Origin: Rhodocyclaceae bacterium
Lineage (GTDB): Bacteria > Pseudomonadota > Gammaproteobacteria > Burkholderiales > Rhodocyclaceae
Length of the DNA stretch: 13,421 nucleotides
Direction of reading: 5' to 3'
Assembly: GCA_017444505.1 (NCBI GenBank)
Contig: JAFSWK010000120.1
Location: 1 to 13,421 of the forward strand
Shown in pieces: positions 7,144 to 13,304 of this stretch. How positions within the stretch are numbered: the first letter of the stretch is position 1; each line of letters starts with the position of its first letter. Both the position numbers and the translations under genes were made by a program. The notes under the pieces were generated by a model. It did not search any database. It saw nothing but the letters and a program-made list of their open reading frames with translations, and was not told where the DNA came from.

Positions 7144-7181
7144 AAACAAAAAGCGGGACAACGCTGTGCGCGCTGTCCCGC
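7144..7181 (-). terminator. Intrinsic terminator after the cytochrome c4 gene
   Basis: On the minus strand the 8-bp perfect stem GCGGGACA / TGTCCCGC (7174-7181 with 7153-7160) encloses 13 bases that can pair further, and is followed by TTTTTGTTT. This is a typical rho-independent terminator 23 bases beyond the cytochrome stop codon. The U tract ends only 12 bases before the mutL start codon. Confidence 0.82.
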
Positions 7182-7204
7182 CGTGGTTCAGGAAACGGGG
7201 CAGG

Positions 7205-7894
7205 TCAATGCAGACCGGCGATGGCGTTGGCAACCGCCTGCATTTCCGCCGGCGTCAGACGCTGGGCAATATCCTGCATGACGCCGTTGAGGTCGTTTTT
7301 GCGCGTACCGGTCTGGAACGCCAGGATTTGCGCCACGACATATTCAGGATGCTGGCCGGACAGACGCGGATACTGCACCGGCATCCCCGAACCATTGGCA
7401 CCGTGACAACCCGCACAGGCGGGCACGCCCTTGGCCGGAATGCCGCCTTGCCAGATGCTCTTGCCCAGTTCCAGCGTCTCGGGCTTGGCCTCACCGATGG
7501 TGGGCGTTTGCGCAGCGAAGTAGTTGGCCAGCTCGACCATGTCTTCGTCGCTCAGGGCGGCGATCATGCCGAACATGATGGCGTTGTCACGCAGGGCGGG
7601 TTTGTCGCCCACGGGCTTGAAATCACGCAGTTGCTTGAGCAGGTATTCAGGATGATGACCGGCCAGCTTGGGATAATCGGGCACGGCGCTGTTGCCGTCC
7701 ATGTTGTGACAGGCGGCACAGATGGCGGCGGTGGCGGGCACGGCAGCCGCCGGGGCGGCAGCAGCATCTGCCGCCGGAGCTTGCGCTGCGACGGGAGGTT
7801 CAGCCGCCGCCGGGGCGTCGGCATTCTGGGCGATGGCGCCAGCCAGCGGGGCGGCGGCGAGCAGGAAAGTGAGCAGTGTGTGCTTGTATCCCAT
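7205..7894 (-). CDS. Di-haem cytochrome c4, periplasmic
   Basis: This is a 229-residue secreted electron carrier with two haem-binding sites, CAACH (59-63) and CAGCH (160-164), in two homologous domains as in cytochrome c4, which passes electrons from the bc1 complex to terminal oxidases. Candidate axial Met ligands are M107 or M110 for the first haem and M206 for the second. The start at 7894 gives a signal peptide ending near residue 22 (AGAIAQ) and is supported by GAGGA four bases before the ATG; the frame is open further upstream but that would hide the signal. Residues 24-57 are an unusually Ala/Pro-rich stretch before the first haem. It is transcribed away from engB, with its own promoter and terminator. 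Confidence 0.93.
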   Translation of the reverse strand: MGYKHTLLTFLLAAAPLAGAIAQNADAPAAAEPPVAAQAPAADAAAAPAAAVPATAAICAACHNMDGNSAVPDYPKLAGHHPEYLLKQLRDFKPVGDKPALRDNAIMFGMIAALSDEDMVELANYFAAQTPTIGEAKPETLELGKSIWQGGIPAKGVPACAGCHGANGSGMPVQYPRLSGQHPEYVVAQILAFQTGTRKNDLNGVMQDIAQRLTPAEMQAVANAIAGLH

Positions 7895-7914
7895 GGTGTC
7901 CTCGGAAAAAAGGC

Positions 7915-7942
7915 GTGACAGAGTGTGGAAACTTGATATTCT
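7915..7942 (+). promoter_or_regulatory. Probable engB-hemB promoter
   Basis: GTGACA (7915-7920, five of six -35 consensus bases) and TATTCT (7937-7942, four of six) are 16 bases apart. Initiation near 7949 would give a leader of about 23 bases before the engB ATG. It is overlapped by the divergent cytochrome c4 promoter. Confidence 0.5.
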
Positions 7943-7943
7943 A
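7938..7943 (-). promoter_or_regulatory. Probable -10 box of the cytochrome c4 promoter
   Basis: TAGAAT on the minus strand lies 43 bases before the cytochrome start in the divergent gap with engB. No clear -35 is seen at 16-18 bases. The box overlaps the engB -10 candidate on the other strand by five bases. Confidence 0.5.
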
Positions 7944-7971
7944 GCCCACAATTGGCTGGCGCGAGGTATTC

Positions 7972-8625
7972 ATGTCGGTTTTTCAGAATGCACAGTTTGA
8001 GCTTTCGGTGGCGCATACGGCCACCTTGCCGCCGCCGGTCGGTCTGGAAGTGGCGTTTGTGGGGCGCTCGAACGCGGGAAAATCCAGCGCAATCAATACG
8101 CTGACGGGGCAGACGCGGCTGGCGTTTGTCTCGCGCACGCCGGGGCGCACGCAGCTCATCAACTTTTTCCGCCTGCGCTGCGGCGCGGCGCTGGTCGATT
8201 TGCCCGGTTACGGCTACGCGAAAGTGCCCGAAGCGGTGCGCCGCAAGTGGCAAGGGCTGCTGGAACGTTATCTGGCCGAGCGCCCGAATCTGGTCGGGCT
8301 GGTGTTGATTATGGACGTGCGCCATCCACTCAAAGAACTGGATGTGCGTATGATGGAGTGGTTTTTGCCCTCTGGTCGCCCGATTCATGTGCTGCTGACC
8401 AAAAGCGACAAACTCTCGCGTGGGCAGGCCGCCGCGACGCTGCAAACGGTGCGCCGTGCGCTGCGTGAAAAAATGCCTGCGGGACAGGTGAGCGTGCAGT
8501 TGTTTTCCAGTCTGGAACGCAGCGGCGTCGAAGAGGTGGAACGGACAGTTTCCGGCTGGCTGTTGCCGGAACAATCCGCGCCGGATGCCGGAGCCGCTGC
8601 TTTTGATGGAGGTAATGCAAAATGA
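7972..8625 (+). CDS. engB: Ribosome biogenesis GTPase EngB (YihA/YsxC)
   Basis: EngB is an essential cytoplasmic GTPase needed for assembly of the 50S ribosomal subunit. The 217-residue product has all G motifs: G1 GRSNAGKSS (31-39), G2 TPGRTQ (56-61), G3 DLPGYG (76-81), G4 TKSD (143-146) and G5 SS (179-180). The length is near the family norm, with a short variable C-terminal tail from about 200. The ATG is preceded by GAGG at a spacing of five bases. The last bases overlap hemB in an ATGA arrangement, so the two genes are translationally coupled. Pairing of engB and hemB, divergent from cytochrome c4, is a familiar arrangement in betaproteobacteria as I recall it. Confidence 0.96.
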   Translation: MSVFQNAQFELSVAHTATLPPPVGLEVAFVGRSNAGKSSAINTLTGQTRLAFVSRTPGRTQLINFFRLRCGAALVDLPGYGYAKVPEAVRRKWQGLLERYLAERPNLVGLVLIMDVRHPLKELDVRMMEWFLPSGRPIHVLLTKSDKLSRGQAAATLQTVRRALREKMPAGQVSVQLFSSLERSGVEEVERTVSGWLLPEQSAPDAGAAAFDGGNAK

Positions 8626-9632
8626 ACGTTGGAACTTTTCCTTCTGCCCGGATGCGCCGGATGCGCCGCGATGATTTTTCGCGCCGCCTGATGCGTGAGA
8701 CCACGCTGAGCGTGGACAACCTGATTTACCCGGTGTTTGTACTTGAAGGCGAAGACCGCGAAGAAGAAGTGCCGTCCATGCCGGACGTGCATCGGTTGAG
8801 CGTCGACCGGCTGGTGGCGCTGGCGCAGGAGGCGGTGCGGCTGGGGGTGCCGGCGTTTGCGCTGTTTCCTGTGGTGCCGCAAGAGAAAAAAAGCGAAGAC
8901 GCCCGCGAGGCGTGGAACCCCGAAGGGCTGGTGCCCACGGCGGTGCGCGCGCTGAAAGCGGCCTGTCCGGAACTGGGCATCATCACCGACGTGGCGCTCG
9001 ACCCCTACACCAGCCACGGGCAGGACGGGCTGATTGACCCGGACGATGAACGCGGCTATGTGCTCAACGATGAAACTGTGGAAGCGCTGACCCGTCAGGC
9101 GCTGTGTCACGCGCAGGCCGGGGCGGACGTGGTGGCACCCTCGGACATGATGGACGGGCGCATCGCCGCCATCCGCGCCAAGCTCGACACCCACCGCCTG
9201 ATTCATACGCGCATTCTGGCCTACAGCGCGAAATACGCCTCGGCCTTTTACGGGCCGTTTCGTGACGCGGTCGGCTCGGCGGCCAATCTCGGCAAGGGCG
9301 GCAAACACACCTATCAGATGGACCCGGGCAACAGCGACGAGGCGCTGCGCGAAGTGCGCATGGATATTGCCGAAGGCGCGGACATGTTCATGGTCAAGCC
9401 CGGAATGCCCTATCTGGACATCGTGCAGCGGGTGAAAACGCAGTTGCAGGTGCCCACCTATGTCTATCAGGTCAGCGGCGAATACGCCATGCTCAAGGCG
9501 GCGTTTGCCAACGGCTGGTTGCAGGAGCGCGCCTGCGTGCTCGAATCGCTGATGGCCATGCGCCGCGCGGGTGCCGATGGCATTCTCACCTATTTCGCCA
9601 TGGATGTTGCCCGCTGGCTGGCCGGGGAATAA
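8622..9632 (+). CDS. hemB: Delta-aminolevulinic acid dehydratase (porphobilinogen synthase), Mg-type
   Basis: HemB condenses two 5-aminolevulinate molecules into porphobilinogen, an early common step of haem synthesis. The 336-residue enzyme has both Schiff-base lysines, K204 in YSAKYASAFYGPFRDA and K259 in MVKPGMPYLD, one residue off the Pseudomonas aeruginosa numbering (205 and 260). The metal segment reads DVALDPYTSHGQDG (123-136), with Asp in place of the zinc-binding cysteines, as in Mg-dependent enzymes. The start is fixed by a strong GGAGG (8608-8612) nine bases upstream and by the ATGA overlap with engB. No terminator is visible after it, and ppsA begins 51 bases later on the same strand. 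Confidence 0.97.
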   Translation: MNVGTFPSARMRRMRRDDFSRRLMRETTLSVDNLIYPVFVLEGEDREEEVPSMPDVHRLSVDRLVALAQEAVRLGVPAFALFPVVPQEKKSEDAREAWNPEGLVPTAVRALKAACPELGIITDVALDPYTSHGQDGLIDPDDERGYVLNDETVEALTRQALCHAQAGADVVAPSDMMDGRIAAIRAKLDTHRLIHTRILAYSAKYASAFYGPFRDAVGSAANLGKGGKHTYQMDPGNSDEALREVRMDIAEGADMFMVKPGMPYLDIVQRVKTQLQVPTYVYQVSGEYAMLKAAFANGWLQERACVLESLMAMRRAGADGILTYFAMDVARWLAGE

Positions 9633-9683
9633 GGCGCCTTGCGCGCATTTTCCGTTTTGACCTTTTCACGACGAGCCTCTGCC

Positions 9684-12074
9684 ATGAAAAACCGTTACGT
9701 CATTCCTTTTTCCGAACTGTGCCTGGACGACGTGCCCCAGGTGGGCGGCAAGAATGCTTCGCTGGGCGAGATGATTAGCCGCTTGCCCGCCAGCGTGCGC
9801 GTGCCCGATGGTTTTGCCACCACGGCGGACGCCTACCGCGAGTTCCTCGCCCATCAGGGACTGGCCGGGCGCATTGAGGCCGAACTGGCCGCGCTGGATG
9901 TGGATGACGTGGATGCGCTGGCGCGCACGGGCGCGCGTCTGCGCCAGTGGATTCTTGATACGCCTTTGCCGCCGCCGCTGTTGCAGGCGATTGAAGACGC
10001 CTTCCGTGTGCTGGATGCCGATGGTAGCAGCAGTTTCGCCGTGCGCTCCTCGGCCACGGCGGAAGACTTGCCCGACGCTTCCTTTGCCGGCCAGCAGGAA
10101 AGTTTCCTGAACATTCAGGGGCTGGAAAACATCGTGCACGCCATCAAGGAAGTGTTCGCCTCGCTCTATACCGACCGCGCCATTGCCTATCGCGTGCACA
10201 ATGGCTTTGCGCACGCAGAAGTGGCGCTCTCGGCGGGCGTGCAGCGCATGGTGCGCTCGGACCGGGGCGCGGCAGGCGTGATGTTCACGCTGGATACCGA
10301 ATCGGGCTTTGATGGCGTGGTGTTCATTACTGCCGCCTACGGGCTGGGCGAGACGGTTGTGCAAGGGGTGGTCAATCCCGACGAATTCTATGTGCACAAA
10401 CCCATGCTGGAAGCCGGTATGCCCGCCATCATCCGGCGCAATCTTGGCTCCAAGCTGGTGAAAATGGAGTTTTCCGATTGTGCCCAGGCGGGGCGTTCGG
10501 TGCGCAAGGTTGAGGTGGACGATGCGGTGCGCAACCGCTTTTCCATCAGCGATGAAGACGTGCTGCAACTGGCTCGCCATGCGCTGGAAATCGAAAAACA
10601 TTATGGCCGCCCGATGGATATTGAATGGGGCAAGGACGGCGTGGACGGGCAAATCTACATTTTGCAGGCGCGCCCCGAGACGGTGAAATCGCGTGCGGCA
10701 GCGGCAGCGTCGATGGAAAAATACCGTCTCAAGCAATACGGCAAGCCGCTCACCCACGGGCGCGCCATCGGCCAGAAAATCGGCACCGGCGAGGTGCGCA
10801 TCGTCGCCAGCGTAACCGAGATGAACCGCGTGCGCGCAGGCGACGTGCTGGTGGCCGACATGACCGACCCGAACTGGGAACCGGTGATGAAACGCGCCTC
10901 GGCGATTGTCACCAACCGCGGCGGGCGCACCTGCCATGCCGCCATCATCGCCCGCGAGCTGGGCATTCCTGCCATTGTCGGCTGCGGCAATGCCACGGAC
11001 GTGCTCGATGAAGGCGAGACGGTGACCGTCTCCTGCGCCGAGGGGGATACGGGCTACGTCTATCGTGGCCGTCTGGAGTACGAAGTGCTGCGCACCGACC
11101 TGGGCAATTTGCCGCCACTGCCGGTGCACATCATGATGAACGTCGGCAATCCTGAACTGGCCTTTGAGTTTGCGCAGCTTCCCAACAGCGGCGTGGGGCT
11201 GGCGCGGCTGGAATTTGTCATCAACAACATGATTGGCATCCACCCGAAAGCCATCCTGGATCTTGCTCAGGTGCCGGCCAGCCTGCGCGAGGAAATCGAA
11301 CGCCGCGCTCGTGGTTACGCCACGCCGCGCCAGTTCTTCATCGAAAAACTGGCCGAAGGCGTGGCCACCATTGCTGCCGCTTTCTATCCCAAGCCGGTGA
11401 TTGTGCGCATGTCGGATTTCAAGTCCAACGAATACCGCAAGCTGCTCGGCGGCGACATTTACGAGCCGGAAGAAGAAAACCCCATGCTCGGCTTCCGGGG
11501 CGCATCGCGCTATATCGCGCACAGTTTCCGCGATTGTTTTGAGCTGGAATGCATCGCCATGAAAAAGGTGCGCAACGAACTGGGCTTGCGCAACGTCGAA
11601 ATCATGATTCCCTTCGTGCGCACGCTGGAAGAGGCCGACGAAGTGGTGCGTCTGCTGGCCGCGCATGGTCTGCGCCGTGGCGAGCACGATTTGCGTCTGA
11701 TCATGATGTGCGAAATTCCTTCCAACGCGCTGCTGGCCGAGGAATTCCTGCAACACTTTGACGGCTTTTCGATTGGCTCGAACGACCTCACACAGCTCAC
11801 CCTCGGGCTGGACCGCGACTCGGGGCTGGTCGCCCATGCCTTTGATGAGCGCAACCCCGCCGTGTGCAAGCTGCTCTCGATGGCCATTCACACAGCCAAC
11901 CGGCTGGGCAAATACGTCGGCATTTGCGGGCAAGGGCCTTCGGACCATGCCGATTTTGCGCACTGGCTGATGGACGAAGGCATCCAGAGCCTGTCGCTGA
12001 ACCCGGATACCGTCATCGACACCTGGCTCAAGCTGGCTGCGACGCGGGAGGGGAAAAGTTGCGCCGGGGTGTGA
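9684..12074 (+). CDS. ppsA: Phosphoenolpyruvate synthase
   Basis: PpsA converts pyruvate, ATP and water to phosphoenolpyruvate, AMP and phosphate, allowing growth on pyruvate, lactate or similar carbon sources. The 796-residue length matches the family (792 in E. coli). Domains run in order: ATP-grasp nucleotide-binding (about 1-330), the swivelling phosphohistidine domain with GGRTCHAAIIARELGIPA and catalytic H418 (about 375-460), and the PEP/pyruvate TIM barrel (about 480-790) with catalytic C748 in GICGQG. T416, two residues before the histidine, is the position phosphorylated by the PpsR regulator in relatives; no ppsR is in the window. The start at 9684 is chosen from the conserved N-terminus; only a weak Shine-Dalgarno sequence is visible. 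It may be transcribed with hemB. Confidence 0.97.
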   Translation: MKNRYVIPFSELCLDDVPQVGGKNASLGEMISRLPASVRVPDGFATTADAYREFLAHQGLAGRIEAELAALDVDDVDALARTGARLRQWILDTPLPPPLLQAIEDAFRVLDADGSSSFAVRSSATAEDLPDASFAGQQESFLNIQGLENIVHAIKEVFASLYTDRAIAYRVHNGFAHAEVALSAGVQRMVRSDRGAAGVMFTLDTESGFDGVVFITAAYGLGETVVQGVVNPDEFYVHKPMLEAGMPAIIRRNLGSKLVKMEFSDCAQAGRSVRKVEVDDAVRNRFSISDEDVLQLARHALEIEKHYGRPMDIEWGKDGVDGQIYILQARPETVKSRAAAAASMEKYRLKQYGKPLTHGRAIGQKIGTGEVRIVASVTEMNRVRAGDVLVADMTDPNWEPVMKRASAIVTNRGGRTCHAAIIARELGIPAIVGCGNATDVLDEGETVTVSCAEGDTGYVYRGRLEYEVLRTDLGNLPPLPVHIMMNVGNPELAFEFAQLPNSGVGLARLEFVINNMIGIHPKAILDLAQVPASLREEIERRARGYATPRQFFIEKLAEGVATIAAAFYPKPVIVRMSDFKSNEYRKLLGGDIYEPEEENPMLGFRGASRYIAHSFRDCFELECIAMKKVRNELGLRNVEIMIPFVRTLEEADEVVRLLAAHGLRRGEHDLRLIMMCEIPSNALLAEEFLQHFDGFSIGSNDLTQLTLGLDRDSGLVAHAFDERNPAVCKLLSMAIHTANRLGKYVGICGQGPSDHADFAHWLMDEGIQSLSLNPDTVIDTWLKLAATREGKSCAGV

Positions 12075-12106
12075 AATTTGCCCGAAAAAAGGGAATAAGC
12101 CGGGAA

Positions 12107-12130
12107 ACAAGCGTGAATTCCTGCGCTTGT
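12107..12130 (+). other. Hairpin after ppsA
   Basis: ACAAGCG (12107-12113) and CGCTTGT (12124-12130) are perfect inverted arms around a 10-base loop, 33 bases after the ppsA stop. No T run follows, so it is not a standard intrinsic terminator; it could stabilise the ppsA 3' end or lie in the promoter region of the next gene, overlapping its -35 zone. Confidence 0.45.
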
Positions 12131-12144
12131 GGCGGGCGGAGTGT

Positions 12145-12153
12145 TGCTAGAAT
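12145..12153 (+). promoter_or_regulatory. Extended -10 promoter for the M23 peptidase gene
   Basis: TGCTAGAAT carries the TGn extension directly before a TAGAAT box, a pattern that can work without a strong -35. The nearest -35-like element, TTGTGG (12127-12132), is only 15 bases away. Initiation near 12160 would give a leader of about 165 bases before the chosen peptidase start. Confidence 0.5.
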
Positions 12154-12170
12154 CCAAACCGAACCTGGCG

Positions 12171-12205
12171 AATTGCTGGAAATTGTTGCAATTGTTTCAG
12201 CAATT
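12171..12205 (+). promoter_or_regulatory. AT-rich dyad with phased AATTG boxes
   Basis: AATTGCTG (12171-12178) and CAGCAATT (12198-12205) are perfect inverted arms. AATTG boxes also occur at 12181 and 12190, so direct copies start at 12171, 12181 and 12190, plus an inverted one at 12201-12205, each about one helical turn from the next. It lies just after the predicted transcription start and is clearly more AT-rich than its surroundings. It could be a protein-binding operator or an RNA hairpin in the leader; the sequence alone does not decide. Confidence 0.4.
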
Positions 12206-12224
12206 TAACCCGGTGGGGGTAAAG

Positions 12225-12263
12225 ATGGTTATCATCTGCGCAAACCGCGACTTATCTGAATGA
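12225..12263 (+). CDS. Possible 12-residue leader peptide
   Basis: ATG at 12225 is preceded by GGTGGGGGT with five bases of spacing, a plausible ribosome-binding site, and reads MVIICANRDLSE before a TGA. It lies wholly in the leader of the M23 gene. There is no run of one amino acid as in classical attenuators. It may be chance. Confidence 0.2.
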   Translation: MVIICANRDLSE

Positions 12264-12309
12264 ATCGTTGTCATGGCCTTCGTCATTGTTTCTTCCGGAG
12301 CAGTTTCTC

Positions 12310-12330
12310 ATGCGCGCACCCGCACCATGA
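12310..12330 (+). CDS. Possible six-residue upstream frame coupled to the M23 gene
   Basis: ATG at 12310 follows CGGAG (12295-12299) by 10 bases and encodes MRAPAP. Its TGA (12328-12330) overlaps the peptidase ATG at 12327 in an ATGA arrangement. The peptidase ATG has no ribosome-binding site of its own, so ribosomes ending here could restart on it. Because the frame is so short, chance is a real alternative. Confidence 0.3.
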   Translation: MRAPAP

Positions 12331-13277
12331 GCGCACGGATGTTTGGTTTTCTGCTGTGCGTTGCATTCGCAGCGATGCTGGCTGCGGGTTTTCTGGTCGG
12401 TCGTCTGTGGCCGACAAGCGGGCAGACTGAAAACAGCTTCTTTTTGTCTTCGAACACCACGCGCCAGGTGGATAACCGCCTGCTGGTCGATCGCGTGGGC
12501 GAACTTTCTGGCAAGCTCATCCAGCTGGAGGCCGAAGCCGCCGAGCTGGTCGAGCGTATCAGCGCCGTGCAGGATTTTGACCGCCGCACTTCGTCCAATG
12601 AGCTGGAAAAAGCCAAACGGCGTCTGGCGCGCACGCAGCCCGGGGTGTCTGGCGGGCCGCGCCTGTCGCCGCAGAGACGGCAGAGCGACAAGGTGCCCGA
12701 TGCAACGCGCGGCGGTGTTTCCAGCAGCGCCACGGGTGAGGGGCTGGCGCCGCGCGCTGCGGCCACGGGTCTGCTGGGCGGGCACTTGGCCGTGATGGGC
12801 GAGGATATCGAGCGGCTTGACCAGGTCTTGCGCGACATCGACAAACTGGTCGCTTCGCTGAACACGGGGCACATGTTCTTCCCCAGTCATTCACCGGTTC
12901 CCGGTGTTCGCATCAATTCTCCCTTCGGCAATCGTCGTGACCCCTTCACCGGGGAATTGGCGTTTCATAGCGGGATTGATTTTCCCGTGCCCGTAGGTTC
13001 TCCCGTGCGTGCTGCGGGCGGTGGCCTGGTAATCTATGCCGGGCCGCGCACTGCGTATGGCATTACGGTGGAAATCGACCATGGCAGTGGTGTGGTCACC
13101 CGCTATGCGCACAATTCGGAAGTGACGGTCAAAGTGGGCGATGTCGTGCGCGCGGGCGATGTCGTGGCAAAATCGGGTTCTACGGGGCGTTCTACCGGCC
13201 CGCATGTGCATTTTGAAGTGCTCAAAGATGGCTACTTCATGAACCCGAATACCTCCCTGGCCGTTCGCCAGGGCTGA
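12327..13277 (+). CDS. Membrane-anchored M23 (LytM-type) peptidoglycan endopeptidase
   Basis: The protein is predicted to cut peptide cross-links in the periplasmic murein. With the start at 12327 it has 316 residues: an N-terminal membrane anchor (about 5-27), a heptad-like coiled-coil region (about 50-85), a low-complexity Ser/Arg/Ala segment (about 100-150), a second short helical segment (about 155-180) and a C-terminal LytM domain (about 190-310). The zinc and catalytic residues are intact: H214 and D218 in FHSGID, H262 in YAHNSE, and H293 and H295 in PHVHFEV, so it is probably an active enzyme and not a degenerate EnvC/NlpD-type activator. An in-frame ATG at 12273 would add 18 residues before the anchor and has no ribosome-binding site; ATG at 12339 is also possible. 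Another anchored protein starts 27 bases downstream. Confidence 0.9.
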   Translation: MSARMFGFLLCVAFAAMLAAGFLVGRLWPTSGQTENSFFLSSNTTRQVDNRLLVDRVGELSGKLIQLEAEAAELVERISAVQDFDRRTSSNELEKAKRRLARTQPGVSGGPRLSPQRRQSDKVPDATRGGVSSSATGEGLAPRAAATGLLGGHLAVMGEDIERLDQVLRDIDKLVASLNTGHMFFPSHSPVPGVRINSPFGNRRDPFTGELAFHSGIDFPVPVGSPVRAAGGGLVIYAGPRTAYGITVEIDHGSGVVTRYAHNSEVTVKVGDVVRAGDVVAKSGSTGRSTGPHVHFEVLKDGYFMNPNTSLAVRQG

Positions 13278-13304
13278 CGCTTTCCGCACCGGAGAATCGA
13301 CGCT

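Noticed and set aside
7132..7233. Longer mutL start at 7233
   Set aside because: It would add 34 unrelated residues, overlap the cytochrome gene and run through the terminator; the start at 7131 gives the conserved N-terminus.
5545..7281. 578-codon plus-strand frame opposite mutL
   Set aside because: mutL on the minus strand has all expected catalytic motifs; the opposite frame is a shadow without recognisable domains.
9633..9683. Terminator or promoter between hemB and ppsA
   Set aside because: No hairpin with a T run is present, and the TTGACC near 9657 has no -10 element at a usable distance before the ppsA ATG.
9666..12110. 814-codon minus-strand frame opposite ppsA
   Set aside because: The ppsA frame is full length with catalytic H418 and C748; the antisense frame is His/Gln-rich shadow sequence.
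12225..12263. Riboswitch in the M23 leader
   Set aside because: A GCAAACC string recalls part of cyclic-di-GMP riboswitches, but the rest of the conserved core and stems could not be found.
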